Shown here: positions 1 through 9,819 of the stretch, in pieces
Position numbering within the stretch: the first letter of the stretch is position 1
How the letters are laid out: every line of letters starts with the position of its first letter
Assembly: GCF_014201615.1 (NCBI RefSeq)
Contig: NZ_JACHEU010000001.1
Coordinates: forward strand, 2,747,631-2,811,630
DNA: 64,000 nt
Reading direction: 5' to 3'
Source: Aquamicrobium lusatiense
GTDB taxonomy: Bacteria > Pseudomonadota > Alphaproteobacteria > Rhizobiales > Rhizobiaceae
Position numbers and translations under genes: made by a program
The notes under the pieces: model-generated
Seen by the model: the letters and a program-made list of their open reading frames with translations, nothing else
Database searches by the model: none
What the model was told of the DNA's origin: nothing

Positions 1-593
1 TCCAGGAAGAGGCCGAGGAAGATCTCATGCGCCTCGGCGGCGTTGGCGACGAAGAACTGTCGGACACCATACTGGCCGCCTCGCGCTCACGCGTGCCGTG
101 GCTGCTGGTTAACCTGTTTACGGCGTTTCTGGCAGCTTCGGTCATCGGCCTGTTCGATCAGACAATCGAGCGCGTGGTGGCCTTAGCCGTGTTGATGCCG
201 ATCGTAGCCGGCATGGGTGGAAACGCGGCCTCGCAGACCATGACCGTCACCGTGCGCGCGCTCGCCACGAAGGATCTCGATATCTACAATGCATGGCGCA
301 TCATTCGCCGTGAAATGGGCGTCGGCTTCATCAACGGCATCATCTTCGCCGTGCTGATCGGGATCGTGGCCGCAACCTGGTTTTCGGATCCCTATCTTGG
401 TTGCATCATCGCCAGCGCGATGGTCATCAACATGTTCGTGGCGGCCGTGGCAGGTATCCTCATTCCCTTGCTGCTCGACAGATATGGCGTCGATCCGGCC
501 GTTGCCTCGGCCGTTTTCGTCACTGCCGTCACCGACGTCGTGGGCTTTTTCGCCTTTCTCGGACTCGCATCTCTGTGGTTCGGCTTCGGTTAA
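1..593 (+). CDS. mgtE: MgtE-family magnesium transporter, 3' part (5' end outside window)
   Basis: The reading frame is open from the left edge of the window, so this is the C-terminal part of a larger gene; the first in-window ATG at 27 is internal. The visible part is the membrane domain of an MgtE Mg2+ channel/transporter: hydrophobic segments at about residues 24-44, 48-62, 107-122, 130-158 and 165-185 (counted from the codon at 27), with the family signature MPIVAGMGGNAASQ at 57-70. In MgtE the cytoplasmic N-domain and CBS pair precede this and gate the pore by Mg2+; they would lie upstream. The acidic stretch QEEAEEDLM just before the first helix fits the plug-helix region. It ends with TAA at 591-593. 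No clear terminator follows. Confidence 0.9.
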   Translation, partial: QEEAEEDLMRLGGVGDEELSDTILAASRSRVPWLLVNLFTAFLAASVIGLFDQTIERVVALAVLMPIVAGMGGNAASQTMTVTVRALATKDLDIYNAWRIIRREMGVGFINGIIFAVLIGIVAATWFSDPYLGCIIASAMVINMFVAAVAGILIPLLLDRYGVDPAVASAVFVTAVTDVVGFFAFLGLASLWFGFG

Positions 594-853
594 ATGGATT
601 TAATTGACTTTTACGTAAGTGCTGTGCGAGATTTCCCAATCATTCTCGCGTGCGGATGATTCTGCGACTGCATCCGGCGCTGGATAAAAAGCTCTTCTGC
701 GGCTTCGGTTTCGTGGCGACAAAGCTGTAGCGCCTGCGACGAGAGGAGCTTTCGCAGGCAGGCTGTGCTTCGAGCCGGGTCTGAATGGCCGGTTGATCTC
801 CGGCAAGAAAGCAGCCGTCTGGCGAATACATTATCTTTGAGTACAGGACGACG
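594..853. other. Intergenic region with a palindrome and a stem-loop
   Basis: No convincing gene is present. Two structures are visible. One is a perfect palindrome TTACGTAA at 611-618, the kind of short symmetric site MerR-type regulators such as LiuR bind; assigning it to the next gene is only a guess. The other is an inverted repeat with perfect 8-bp arms GCCTGCGA (732-739) and TCGCAGGC (752-759) around a 12-nt loop, with no T-run, so it is not an obvious terminator. It would lie in the upstream region or leader of the MerR gene that starts at 854. Confidence 0.35.
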
Positions 854-1240
854 ATGCGGGAATATTACACCATTACAGAATTGACCCGCGAGTTCGGCGT
901 GTCCACCCGCACGTTGCGGTTTTATGAGGATGAAGGACTGGTGCTGCCGGTGCGCCGCGGACGGACGCGTCTGTTCCGTCCGGCAGACCGCCACATCATT
1001 CGCCAGATATTGCGTGGCAAGCGGCTTGGCTTTTCCATCAACGAGATTCGCGAAATCATCAAGATGTACAAGGAGCCGCCCGGCGAGGTCGGACAGCTGC
1101 AGCTGATGATCAAGCGCATCGAGGAAAAGCGCGAGGAACTGCGTCAGAAGCGTCGCGACCTTGAGGACACGCTGGCCGAACTCGATCAGGCCGAGGAGGC
1201 CTGCGTCGAGCGCATGGCCGAGCTTGGCGTCAACACCTGA
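854..1240 (+). CDS. MerR-family transcriptional regulator
   Basis: A 128-residue MerR-type DNA-binding regulator. The N-terminal winged helix-turn-helix is clear: YTITELTREFGVSTRTLRFY at residues 5-24, then EDEGLV and a basic wing RRGRTRLF. Residues about 80-125 form a long charged coiled coil used for dimerisation. No cysteine cluster typical of metal sensors is present: the single Cys is near the C-terminus. The size and sequence resemble small alphaproteobacterial MerR proteins annotated as LiuR-like regulators of branched-chain acid catabolism, but no liu gene is in the window, so the target is unknown. The start at 854 is supported by AGGA about 6 nt upstream. It is convergent with the DUF1467 gene. 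Confidence 0.85.
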   Translation: MREYYTITELTREFGVSTRTLRFYEDEGLVLPVRRGRTRLFRPADRHIIRQILRGKRLGFSINEIREIIKMYKEPPGEVGQLQLMIKRIEEKREELRQKRRDLEDTLAELDQAEEACVERMAELGVNT

Positions 1241-1281
1241 GGCTGGACATCAGCCGGGATGAGGCTTCGCGGAAAAACGCC

Positions 1282-1551
1282 TCAGACCAGTTCCGGAACG
1301 ATCCGGGGTATGTCGTCAAAGCTGTAGCCGAGCCCGAGCGTCAGCCAGCCATAAATTCCCATGAGGATAGAGGTGACGATCGTCGTCCAGATCACCGCGC
1401 GCAGCATGTGCGGCCCGCGCGGAGCGCTGGAAACAGTTCCTAACGTGACATTGTCTTCGTCATCCTGCGTTTTAACGCCGAAGGGAAGGATGGCGAACAA
1501 AACCAGCCACCACGTGACGAAATAGATGGCGACGAGAGAAACCCAGCTCAC
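1282..1551 (-). CDS. DUF1467 family small membrane protein
   Basis: A small inner-membrane protein of 89 residues with two predicted transmembrane helices: about residues 4-24 (VSLVAIYFVTWWLVLFAILP) and about 49-70. Between them is a short polar segment that includes the PFGVKTQ motif typical of DUF1467. The function is unknown. I choose the GTG at 1551, which overlaps the TGA of the upstream mce gene as GTGA; the longer upstream extension is unlike the family. The gene is the last of the nuo-birA-rnj-mce collinear block. In related rhizobia proS and lolCD usually follow; here the block ends against the convergent MerR gene, so synteny breaks at this point. Confidence 0.8.
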   Translation of the reverse strand: MSWVSLVAIYFVTWWLVLFAILPFGVKTQDDEDNVTLGTVSSAPRGPHMLRAVIWTTIVTSILMGIYGWLTLGLGYSFDDIPRIVPELV

Positions 1552-1955
1552 GACTGTTCCAGTTCCACAAGCGTTCCGCAAAAATCCTTCGGGTGCAGGA
1601 AAAGCACCGGCTTGCCGTGCGCGCCGATTTTCGGTTCACCATCGCCGAGCACCCGTGCCCCGCCAGCCTTAAGCCGATCACGCGCCGTAAGAATATCATC
1701 GACCTCGTAGCAGACGTGATGCATGCCGCCGGACGGATTTTTCTCCAGAAAAGCGGCAATGGGCGAGCCCTCGCCCAGCGGTTCAAGCAACTCGACCTTG
1801 GTGTTGCCGAGATCGACGAACACCACCGTCACCCCATGTTCCGGCAGGGCCTGCGGCTGTGTGACGGTGCCGCCCAGCGTATCGCGATAGGTGGCGGTCG
1901 CCTTCTCAAGGTCCGGCACCGCGATGGCGACATGGTTGAGACGTCCGAGCTTCAT
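1548..1955 (-). CDS. mce: Methylmalonyl-CoA epimerase
   Basis: Interconverts (2R)- and (2S)-methylmalonyl-CoA, linking propionyl-CoA carboxylation to B12-dependent methylmalonyl-CoA mutase. That dependence is notable beside a B12 operon, though mutase genes are not in the window. The 135-residue VOC-fold protein begins MKLGRLNHVAIAVPDLEKA. Candidate metal ligands are His8, His79/His80 in GMHHVCYEV and Glu131 in LVELEQ, matching the family pattern. The start at 1955 has GGAG/GAGG just upstream; the in-frame extension to 1970 adds five residues and is not favoured. The gene follows rnj after 27 nt and its stop overlaps the next start (GTGA). Confidence 0.92.
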   Translation of the reverse strand: MKLGRLNHVAIAVPDLEKATATYRDTLGGTVTQPQALPEHGVTVVFVDLGNTKVELLEPLGEGSPIAAFLEKNPSGGMHHVCYEVDDILTARDRLKAGGARVLGDGEPKIGAHGKPVLFLHPKDFCGTLVELEQS

Positions 1956-1982
1956 TTCCTCACTCCCCAATGAAACCAGCCG

Positions 1983-3653
1983 TTACCGGGTCACGAACAC
2001 CGTCACCAGCGGCTTCTTGCCCCAGGCCTGATTGGCTGCGGCACGAACAGCGCGGCGCACGGATTCCTGCACCAGATCGAGATCTTTTCGGCGCTGGCGC
2101 GGGATGGAGTCCACCGCGCCGATTGCCGCATCGACCATCAGATCCTCCAACGGCTCGCCGGAAGCATCGGTCTGCGCCACGCCAATGGCAACGATGTCCG
2201 GGTCTCCGGCAAGCTCATAGCGATCTTCCAGAACCACGTTGACCACCACATGGCCCGCATAGGAGAGCTTGCGGCGGTCACGGATGCCCATCGCCTCCTC
2301 GGTGCCGACCAGCTTGCCATCCTTGTAGAGCCTGCCGAACGGCGCCTTGTCGATGATTGTCGCAGCGCCCGGCCACAGGCGCAGCACGTCGCCATCGCGC
2401 ACCTGCGCCACCTGCCTGATGCCCTCCATTGCCATCAGCGATCCCTGCGCGACGAGATGTGCCGCCTCGCCATGAACCGGCACGCCGATCTGCGGACGCA
2501 CCCATTCATACATGCGCCTCAACTCACTGCGGCGCGGGTGGCCCGACACATGCACCAGCGCGTCGCCATCCTCGATGATGCGGATGCCGAGATCGATCAG
2601 CCGGTTCTTGATTTCAAGAATGGCCTTCTCGTTGCCGGGAATGGTGCGCGAGGAAAAGATCACCGTATCGCCGGCATTGAGCTCAACCGTCTTCATCTCG
2701 TCGCGCGACAGCTTGGCCAGTGCTGCCAGCGGCTCGCCCTGGCTGCCGGTACAGATGATGACCAGATCGCGGCGGTCGATATAGTTGAAGTCTTCCTCGG
2801 CAACGAATTCCGGCAGACCGTCCAGATACCCCAGCTCATCCGCCACTTCGATGACCCGCTTCAGCGAACGGCCGAGCACGAGGCATTTGCGCCCGGCATC
2901 GCGGGCAGCACGCGCAATCGAAATGATACGACCGACATTGGAGGAGAAGGTGGTGATGGCAACGCGGCCCTTCTCCTGCTCGATCAGCGTCTTGAGACTT
3001 GCGCCGACCTCCTCCTCGGAAGGCGAATCCCCTTCCCGCAGCGCATTGGTGGAATCGCAGATCAGCGCCAGAACGCCCTTGTCGCCATAAGCGCGGAAAC
3101 GGGCTTCGTCGGTCTTGGGCCCAAGCGTGGGTGCGGGATCTATCTTCCAGTCGCCGGTGTGGATGACGGTTCCGGCAGGCGTGGTGATGGCAAGCGACAT
3201 CGGCTCGGGAATGGAGTGCGCCACCGGAATGGCCTCGATCTCGAACGGGCCGACCGTGAACTTCTCCCCGGCGCGATAGACCGTCACCGGGATTTTAGGC
3301 GCGCCCTGCTCCGATTGCCGCTTGGCTTCGAGAAGCCCCGCGCCGAACGGCGTCATCCACACCGGCGCCTGCAAGCGCGGCCAGATGTCGTGCAGCGCGC
3401 CGTAATGATCCTCATGCGCATGGGTGATGACGATGCCACGCAGCCGGTCGAGCTTGTCCTCGATGAAGCGCGTATCGGGCAGGATCAGATCGACACCCGG
3501 ATGATTGGGTTCGGGAAAGGTCACGCCGACATCGACGATCAGCCATTCACGGGCATGGGCGGGGCCATAGCCGTAGAGAGCGAAATTCATGCCGATCTCG
3601 CCGACGCCGCCGAGGGGTATGAAAACCAGTTCGGCGTTTTCCGTTGCAGCCAT
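1983..3653 (-). CDS. rnj: Ribonuclease J (metallo-beta-lactamase / beta-CASP RNase)
   Basis: An RNA maturation and decay enzyme with 5'-3' exo- and/or endonuclease activity. The protein is 556 residues from the ATG at 3653, which has GGAG about 6 nt upstream; a TTG 12 nt earlier is less likely. The beta-lactamase core is marked by HAHEDH at residues 78-83 and by IHTGDWKID further on. A beta-CASP domain and a C-terminal segment follow, giving the full family length. It sits directly after birA. In many alphaproteobacteria a type III pantothenate kinase gene (coaX) lies between birA and rnj; here only 80 nt separate the two genes, so coaX is absent at this position. Confidence 0.93.
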   Translation of the reverse strand: MAATENAELVFIPLGGVGEIGMNFALYGYGPAHAREWLIVDVGVTFPEPNHPGVDLILPDTRFIEDKLDRLRGIVITHAHEDHYGALHDIWPRLQAPVWMTPFGAGLLEAKRQSEQGAPKIPVTVYRAGEKFTVGPFEIEAIPVAHSIPEPMSLAITTPAGTVIHTGDWKIDPAPTLGPKTDEARFRAYGDKGVLALICDSTNALREGDSPSEEEVGASLKTLIEQEKGRVAITTFSSNVGRIISIARAARDAGRKCLVLGRSLKRVIEVADELGYLDGLPEFVAEEDFNYIDRRDLVIICTGSQGEPLAALAKLSRDEMKTVELNAGDTVIFSSRTIPGNEKAILEIKNRLIDLGIRIIEDGDALVHVSGHPRRSELRRMYEWVRPQIGVPVHGEAAHLVAQGSLMAMEGIRQVAQVRDGDVLRLWPGAATIIDKAPFGRLYKDGKLVGTEEAMGIRDRRKLSYAGHVVVNVVLEDRYELAGDPDIVAIGVAQTDASGEPLEDLMVDAAIGAVDSIPRQRRKDLDLVQESVRRAVRAAANQAWGKKPLVTVFVTR

Positions 3654-3733
3654 TCCCGTCTCCAAACTCTGTAAAGCTGTGGCCCTATAGCAATTCTGGC
3701 AAAAGTGCGAAGCGGCAGAAAAGCAAATACGCT

Positions 3734-4570
3734 TTAAACAGCGCTGGCGCTGGCGACCGCACCAAAATGAACATCGCCTGCCGCAACCTTCACGACGCCG
3801 CCATCGTGGTCGCGAATGACGAAGCGGCAGTCCTCATCTATGGTCTCGAAGATACCGCGCACCACCCTGTTGTCGATCCGCACCGCAACCTCGCTGCCAA
3901 TCCCGGCAGCACGTTCCAGCCAGCGGTTGCGGATGGCGGCAAGGCCCCGCCCCTCGCTCCACAGCCGCGCATTGTCGGCCCATGCATCGGACAGCGCCAG
4001 AAACAGCGTTTCGGCATCACAGGCAGCACCCAGCGCCCTGAGCGACGTGGCCGGATAAGGCAGGTCTTGCGGATGGGCAATGACATTGACGCCAATGCCC
4101 ACAGCGACGGCAAAGCGCCCCTCGCCCAGCATCGTCGATTCCAGCAGGATACCGGCCATCTTGGCGCCGGAAGCCAGAACATCATTCGGCCATTTCAGCT
4201 CGAAACGATTGCGGCTGTTGTTGCCGACGCCGCGCCCGGCATCAATGCCCACTGCGATATTGCCGTTGGGAACAACGGCGTCGAGGGCGTCCGCCAGCGC
4301 AAGTCCGGCAACGAAGCCAAGCGTGGAGGCCAGCTTCAGCTCATAATCCGCAACCACGAGCAGGGTGGCGGCGAGATTGCCCGGCGGTGATTGCCAGGCA
4401 CGGCCGCGACGCCCGCGCCCGCCCTGCTGGTTCTTCGAAACCACCCACAGCCTGCCCGCGTCACCGGCGCGCGCAAGGTCGAGCGCCTCGGCATTGGTCG
4501 AACCGATCGTGTCGTGCTCGGCGAGGCGGTAGCCGTCGGTTACCGCCGTGGGCGCCAGCGTAAAGGCCAT
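3734..4570 (-). CDS. birA: Biotin--[acetyl-CoA-carboxylase] ligase
   Basis: Attaches biotin to the carboxyl-carrier subunit of acetyl-CoA carboxylase and related enzymes through biotinyl-AMP. At 278 residues it lacks the N-terminal winged helix of E. coli BirA, so it is a group-I ligase without repressor function. Ligase motifs are clear: GSTNAEAL at about 23-30, GRGRRGR at 51-57 (the biotinyl-AMP loop) and KWPNDV at 126-131. A small C-terminal SH3-like domain ends the protein. The ATG overlaps the nuoN stop codon by one base (TGATG), implying translational coupling to the complex I operon, the usual location in rhizobia. Confidence 0.93.
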   Translation of the reverse strand: MAFTLAPTAVTDGYRLAEHDTIGSTNAEALDLARAGDAGRLWVVSKNQQGGRGRRGRAWQSPPGNLAATLLVVADYELKLASTLGFVAGLALADALDAVVPNGNIAVGIDAGRGVGNNSRNRFELKWPNDVLASGAKMAGILLESTMLGEGRFAVAVGIGVNVIAHPQDLPYPATSLRALGAACDAETLFLALSDAWADNARLWSEGRGLAAIRNRWLERAAGIGSEVAVRIDNRVVRGIFETIDEDCRFVIRDHDGGVVKVAAGDVHFGAVASASAV

Positions 4571-6006
4571 CAGAAGAACGTCTTCGCGGCTGCCTGCGCC
4601 ATGGAACTGACCGAACCGCCGATGAGCACGTAGAGCAGCACGAAGGCGCCCGACAGGCCCAGAATGATGCGCAGTTCCGCAGCCATCGGCTGGAAACCGC
4701 CGGCAGGTTCATCGAACCACATAATCTTGATGATGCGCAGATAGTAGAATGCTGCAACGACCGAGGTCAGGACGCCGATGACGGCAAGCGCGTAGAGCCC
4801 GGCATCGATGGCTGCGAGGAACACGTACCACTTCGCCCAGAACCCGGCCAGCCACGGAATACCGGCCAGCGAGAACAGCAGAATGGTCATGATCGTCGCC
4901 ATGATCGGGTTGGTCTGCGACAGGCCGGAGAGATCGCTGATGTCCTCGACGTTGCTGTCGCCACGGCGCATGGAGAGGATGAAGGCGAACATGCCGAGCG
5001 TCATCACCACATAGATCAGCATGTAGATCATGACGCCGCGCACGCCGGCCTCGCTGTTGGCGGCAAGGCCGACCAGTGCAAAGCCCATATGGCCGATGGA
5101 GGAATAAGCCATCAGGCGCTTGAAGTTGCGCTGGCCGATGGCGGCGAACGAGCCGAGCGCCATCGAGGCGATGGACACGAAGACGATGATCTGCTGCCAG
5201 TCCGCGGCTGTGGGCTGGAAGGTTTCCATGACCATACGCAGGATCAGCGCCATGGTCGCCACCTTGGGCGCAACGGCGAAGAACGCGGTTACCGGCGTCG
5301 GCGAGCCTTCATAGACATCCGGCGTCCACATATGGAAGGGCGCGGCGGAAATCTTGAAGACCAGACCGGAGAGGATGAAGACCACCCCGAACAGGACGCC
5401 GATCTGGCGCTCCTTGCCGGTCAGCGTCGACGAGATGACGTCGAAGTCGATCGAGCCGGTGTAACCATAGACCAGCGAAATGCCGTACAGCATCATGCCG
5501 GTGCCGAGCGCGCCGAGCACGAAATATTTGAGGCCCGCCTCGCTGGAGCGGAGGCTGTCGCGATGGATGGCGGCAACGATGTAGAGCGCCAGCGACTGCA
5601 GCTCGAAGCTCAGATAGAGCGCAATCATGTCGTTGGCGGAAGCCATCAGCAGCATGCCGACGGTCGAGAGCATGACCAGGACGGGATATTCGAACGTGTC
5701 GAAATTCTGCTGGCGGGTGTAGCGAACCGACATGATCAGCGCGACGGCCGAGCCGCCGAGCGTCAGAAGCTTCATGAAGCGCGCGAAGGGATCGATGACG
5801 AAGGAATTGCCGAACGCCTTGCCTTCACCCGTGTGGAAAGCCAGCCACAGGCCGGCCACCGCCATGACCACGACGGCCAGCGTCGTGACCAGTGCGCTGG
5901 GACGGCCCTTCGAAAACACGCCGACCATCAAAAGCACGATGGCACCTGCCACCATGATGAGTTCGGGCGTGACAAGCGCGAGACTGTTGGAGAGTTCCGG
6001 CGTCAT
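4570..6006 (-). CDS. nuoN: NADH-quinone oxidoreductase subunit N
   Basis: A proton-pumping antiporter-like membrane subunit of complex I, 478 residues with about 14 hydrophobic helices. The conserved core contains the lysine-bearing segment [17 protein letters not shown] and the [13 protein letters not shown] segment, both typical of NuoN/ND2. It follows nuoM by 18 nt and is the last nuo gene. Its stop overlaps the birA start. The order nuoL-nuoM-nuoN is the standard distal end of proteobacterial nuo operons. Confidence 0.97.
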   Translation of the reverse strand: MTPELSNSLALVTPELIMVAGAIVLLMVGVFSKGRPSALVTTLAVVVMAVAGLWLAFHTGEGKAFGNSFVIDPFARFMKLLTLGGSAVALIMSVRYTRQQNFDTFEYPVLVMLSTVGMLLMASANDMIALYLSFELQSLALYIVAAIHRDSLRSSEAGLKYFVLGALGTGMMLYGISLVYGYTGSIDFDVISSTLTGKERQIGVLFGVVFILSGLVFKISAAPFHMWTPDVYEGSPTPVTAFFAVAPKVATMALILRMVMETFQPTAADWQQIIVFVSIASMALGSFAAIGQRNFKRLMAYSSIGHMGFALVGLAANSEAGVRGVMIYMLIYVVMTLGMFAFILSMRRGDSNVEDISDLSGLSQTNPIMATIMTILLFSLAGIPWLAGFWAKWYVFLAAIDAGLYALAVIGVLTSVVAAFYYLRIIKIMWFDEPAGGFQPMAAELRIILGLSGAFVLLYVLIGGSVSSMAQAAAKTFF

Positions 6007-6024
6007 TGTTACCTAGGTCTCCGG

Positions 6025-7530
6025 TCAGTTTAGGGCCGCGGTCTGCGCGGCATTGATCGATGCGGTGACGTTTTCCACAAGCGCCCTCACCGACTCGGCG
6101 GTCACATCGAAGACCGGAGCGGGATAGACGCCGTAGAAGATCGTCAGCACCACAAGCGGATAGAGCACGACCTTCTCGCGGGTGGAGAGGTCGAGCAGGC
6201 TCATCAGGCCTTCCTTGGTCAGCGCGCCAAACACCACGCGGCGGTAGAGCCACAGGGCGTAGCCGGCCGACAGGATCACGCCGGTCGCGGCAAAGAAGGC
6301 GACCCATGTGTTGACCCGGAACACACCGAGCAGCGTCAGGAATTCGCCCACGAACCCGCTGGTGCCCGGCAGGCCGACATTGGCCATGGTCAGGATCAGG
6401 AAGGCGACGGCGTATTTCGGCATGTTGTTCACGAGGCCGCCATAGGCGTCGATCTCGCGGGTATGCATGCGGTCATAGATGACACCCACGCACAGGAACA
6501 GCGCCGACGAGACAAGGCCATGCGACAGCATCTGGAAGATGGCGCCCTCGATGCCCTCGACGTTCATGGCGAAGATACCCATGGTCACGTAGCCCATATG
6601 GGCGACCGACGAATAGGCGATCAGCTTCTTCATGTCCTCCTGCATCAGCGCCACCAGCGAGGTGTAGATGATGCCGATCACGGAGAGCGTGAACACGAAG
6701 GGCTGAAACATGTCCGAAGCGAGCGGAAACATCGGCAGCGAGAAGCGCAGGAAGCCGTAGCCGCCCATCTTCAGCAGAATGCCCGCCAGAATGACCGAGC
6801 CCGCGGTCGGTGCCTCGACGTGCGCGTCCGGCAGCCAGGTGTGCACTGGCCACATCGGCATCTTCACCGCGAAGGAGGCGAAGAAGGCGAGCCACAGCCA
6901 TGTCTGCATGCCGGCCGGGAAGCCGTGCGTCAGCAGCGTGGGAATGTCGGTGGTGCCGGCCTCCCAGAACATCGCCATGATGGCGAGCAGCATCAGCACC
7001 GAGCCGAGCAGCGTATAGAGGAAGAACTTGAACGAAGCATAGACGCGGCGCTTGCCGCCCCAGACACCGATGATGATGAACATCGGGATCAGACCAGCCT
7101 CGAAGAAGACGTAGAACAGCACGATGTCGAGCGCGCAGAATACGCCGATCATCAGCGTTTCCAGAAGCAGGAAGGCGATCATATAGGCCTTCACGCGCTT
7201 CTGCACCGCTTCCCACGATGCCAGGATGCACAGCGGCATCAGGAAGGTGGTGAGGATCACGAACAGCATCGAAATGCCGTCGACGCCCATATGATAGGAG
7301 ATGCCGCTGTCCAGCCACTCCGCCTTCTCGACCATCTGGAAGCCGGACTGCGAGGTGTCGAAGCCGGTCCAGATGAACAGCGACACCACAAAGGTGACCA
7401 CTGTCGTCAGCAGCGTGATGGAACGGATGTTGCGGCGACCGTTCTCGCTTTCGTCACTGATCAGCAGCACCAGAAGTGCGCCGACCAGCGGCAGGAACGT
7501 GACCGTAGAAAGAATGGGCCAGTCGGTCAT
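6025..7530 (-). CDS. nuoM: NADH-quinone oxidoreductase subunit M
   Basis: An antiporter-like proton-translocating subunit (ND4 homologue) of complex I, 501 residues. Typical segments are visible: the N-terminal helices, the conserved membrane glutamate in the [17 protein letters not shown] segment, [19 protein letters not shown], and the [13 protein letters not shown] helix. The start ATG at 7530 overlaps the nuoL stop (ATGA). Together with NuoL and NuoN it forms the distal membrane arm. Confidence 0.97.
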   Translation of the reverse strand: MTDWPILSTVTFLPLVGALLVLLISDESENGRRNIRSITLLTTVVTFVVSLFIWTGFDTSQSGFQMVEKAEWLDSGISYHMGVDGISMLFVILTTFLMPLCILASWEAVQKRVKAYMIAFLLLETLMIGVFCALDIVLFYVFFEAGLIPMFIIIGVWGGKRRVYASFKFFLYTLLGSVLMLLAIMAMFWEAGTTDIPTLLTHGFPAGMQTWLWLAFFASFAVKMPMWPVHTWLPDAHVEAPTAGSVILAGILLKMGGYGFLRFSLPMFPLASDMFQPFVFTLSVIGIIYTSLVALMQEDMKKLIAYSSVAHMGYVTMGIFAMNVEGIEGAIFQMLSHGLVSSALFLCVGVIYDRMHTREIDAYGGLVNNMPKYAVAFLILTMANVGLPGTSGFVGEFLTLLGVFRVNTWVAFFAATGVILSAGYALWLYRRVVFGALTKEGLMSLLDLSTREKVVLYPLVVLTIFYGVYPAPVFDVTAESVRALVENVTASINAAQTAALN

Positions 7531-9500
7531 AGCATCATCCAGGTGGCAAGTGCGGCAACGCCGATCAGCATTGCGAAGGCGTAGTGATAGAGATAGCCGG
7601 ACTGCAGCTTCACGACGCGCTGCGTGACGTCGACGACGCGCGCTGAAATACCGTCAGGCCCGAGCCCGTCGATGATCTTCCCGTCGCCGGTCTTCCACAG
7701 AAAGCGGCCGATCGCCTTGGCGGAGCGCACGAACAGGAAGTCATACAGTTCGTCGAAGTACCACTTGTTCAGCAGGAACTGGTAAAGGCCCCGGTGCTGC
7801 GCGGCCAGACGCTTCGGCGTCTCCGGCGAGCGGATGTAGAACTGGTACGACAGCAGGAAGCCGACGACCATCGCCACGAACGGCGACATCTTCACCCACA
7901 TCGGCACATTGTGCATTTCATGGAGGACATGGTTGTCGGCAGAGGTGAACAGCGCCGTCTTCCAGAACGCCTCATAGGCTTCTCCGATGAACTGATCGTG
8001 GAACACGAAGCCCGCGAACAGCGCGCCAACGGCGAGGATGTAGAGTGGCACCAGCATCACCGGCGGCGACTCATGGACATGATGCAGAACATCCTCGCTG
8101 GCGCGCGACTTGCCGTGGAACGTCATGAAGATCAGGCGCCAGGAATAGAAGGAGGTGAAGCAGGCGGCGATCACCAGCAGCGCAAAGGCATAGCCGGCAA
8201 CAGCGTTATGGCCGACAAAGGCGCTCTCGATGATGGCATCCTTGGAGAAGAAGCCCGCGGTGCCGATCACCGTGGCGGGAATGCCGAGGCCGGTCAGCGC
8301 GATGGTGCCGATGATCATCATCCAGTAGGTGGTCGGTATCAGCTTGCGGATGCCGCCCATCTTGCGCATGTCCTGCTCGTCGGACATGGCGTGGATGACC
8401 GAGCCCGAGCCGAGGAACAGCAGCGCTTTGAAGAAGGCGTGCGTGAACAGGTGGAACACCGCGGCGCCGTAAGCGCCCACGCCCAGCGCCACGAACATGT
8501 AGCCAAGCTGCGAACAGGTCGAATAGGCGATGACGCGCTTGATGTCGTTCTGCACGAGACCGACGGTCGCCGCGAAGAAGGCGGTCGTCGCGCCGATGAA
8601 GGTGACGACGGTGAGCGCACTGTGCGACAACTCGAACAGAGGCGACAGGCGCGCCAGCATGAACACGCCGGCCGTCACCATGGTGGCGGCGTGGATAAGC
8701 GCCGAAACCGGGGTAGGGCCTTCCATGGCGTCCGGCAGCCAGGTGTGCAGCGGCACCTGAGCCGACTTGCCCATGGCGCCCATGAACAGCAGAAGGCACA
8801 CGATGGTCATCGCCGCCGTCTTGTCGAGCGAGTATCCGAGGAAGGTCAGCACGGTTGCGCTGTCCGCCGCGCCCTCGGCCGGCAGGTAATTCGCCGTGCT
8901 GGCAAAGATGGTCGAGAAGTTGACCGAGCCGAACAGCACGAACACGCCGAACAGGCCGAGCAGGAAGCCGAAGTCACCCACGCGGTTGACGATGAAGGCC
9001 TTCATGGCCGCCGCACTGGCGGAAGGCTTCTTGTACCAGAAGCCGATCAGCAGATAGGAGGCAAGGCCGACGCCTTCCCAGCCGAAGAACATCTGCACCA
9101 GATTGTCGGAGGTTACCAGCATCAGCATGGCGAAGGTGAACAGCGACAGGTAGGCGAAGAAGCGCGGCCGATGCGGGTCGTGGTGCATGTAGCCGATCGA
9201 ATAGATGTGAACCAGCGCCGAGACGGTGTTGACCACCACCAGCATGACAACGGTCAGCGTGTCGATGCGCAGCGCCCAGTCGGCATCGAGCCCGCCCGAC
9301 TGCAGCCAGCGCAGAAGCGGCACGGTGAAGGTTTCCGTCTCGGAGAAGCCGACCGTGAAGAACGCTACCCACGACAGCGCGGCCACGATCACCATCAGGC
9401 CTGATGTGAGATACTCCGAAGCCCTGGCGCCGATCGCGTTGCCGAACAGGCCGACGATCAGGAACCCGATGAGGGGCAGAAAGACGATGGCTTGATACAT
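7527..9500 (-). CDS. nuoL: NADH-quinone oxidoreductase subunit L
   Basis: The largest antiporter-like subunit (ND5 homologue), 657 residues, carrying the long lateral helix at its C-terminus. The core contains [19 protein letters not shown], the [20 protein letters not shown] segment and [19 protein letters not shown]. An unusually polar C-terminal part (about residues 470-640) holds the lateral helix and last transmembrane anchor. It starts 9 nt after nuoK ends, and its stop overlaps nuoM. Confidence 0.97.
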   Translation of the reverse strand: MYQAIVFLPLIGFLIVGLFGNAIGARASEYLTSGLMVIVAALSWVAFFTVGFSETETFTVPLLRWLQSGGLDADWALRIDTLTVVMLVVVNTVSALVHIYSIGYMHHDPHRPRFFAYLSLFTFAMLMLVTSDNLVQMFFGWEGVGLASYLLIGFWYKKPSASAAAMKAFIVNRVGDFGFLLGLFGVFVLFGSVNFSTIFASTANYLPAEGAADSATVLTFLGYSLDKTAAMTIVCLLLFMGAMGKSAQVPLHTWLPDAMEGPTPVSALIHAATMVTAGVFMLARLSPLFELSHSALTVVTFIGATTAFFAATVGLVQNDIKRVIAYSTCSQLGYMFVALGVGAYGAAVFHLFTHAFFKALLFLGSGSVIHAMSDEQDMRKMGGIRKLIPTTYWMMIIGTIALTGLGIPATVIGTAGFFSKDAIIESAFVGHNAVAGYAFALLVIAACFTSFYSWRLIFMTFHGKSRASEDVLHHVHESPPVMLVPLYILAVGALFAGFVFHDQFIGEAYEAFWKTALFTSADNHVLHEMHNVPMWVKMSPFVAMVVGFLLSYQFYIRSPETPKRLAAQHRGLYQFLLNKWYFDELYDFLFVRSAKAIGRFLWKTGDGKIIDGLGPDGISARVVDVTQRVVKLQSGYLYHYAFAMLIGVAALATWMML

Positions 9501-9509
9501 GGTTACGCC

Positions 9510-9818
9510 TCAGCCCTTCATCATATTCACGTCTTCCACCGCGATGGAGCCGCGGTTGCGGAAGAAAACCACCAGAATGGACAGGCCGATCGCCGCCTCG
9601 GCCGCTGCGACGGTCAGCACGAACAGCACGAAAATCTGTCCCATCAGATCGTTGAGCACCGAGGAGAAGGCGACCAGATTGATATTGGCCGCCAGCAACA
9701 GCAGCTCGATCGACATCATGATGACGATGACGTTCTTGCGGTTCAGGAAGATGCCGAACACGCCGATCGTGAACAGGATTGCCGAGAGTGTCAGATAATG
9801 TCCGATGCCGACGGTCAT
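9510..9818 (-). CDS. nuoK: NADH-quinone oxidoreductase subunit K
   Basis: A small membrane subunit of complex I (ND4L homologue), 102 residues with three transmembrane helices. The conserved sequence [17 protein letters not shown] in the second helix contains the buried glutamate of the proton pathway, and a second glutamate is in [14 protein letters not shown]. It begins one base after the nuoJ stop, so the two are tightly coupled. Confidence 0.97.
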   Translation of the reverse strand: MTVGIGHYLTLSAILFTIGVFGIFLNRKNVIVIMMSIELLLLAANINLVAFSSVLNDLMGQIFVLFVLTVAAAEAAIGLSILVVFFRNRGSIAVEDVNMMKG

Positions 9819-9819
9819 G

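Noticed and set aside
1241..1281. Possible terminator between the MerR and DUF1467 genes
   Set aside because: The only symmetry is six bases with a 13-nt loop and no T-run; not enough to call.
2250..3674. Long plus-strand ORF of 474 codons opposite rnj
   Set aside because: Antisense shadow of a high-GC gene: rich in His/Arg/Asp with no domain, while the minus strand is a clear RNase J.
7794..9404. Long plus-strand ORF of 536 codons opposite nuoL
   Set aside because: Antisense shadow with His/Arg/Gln-rich composition; nuoL on the minus strand is unambiguous.
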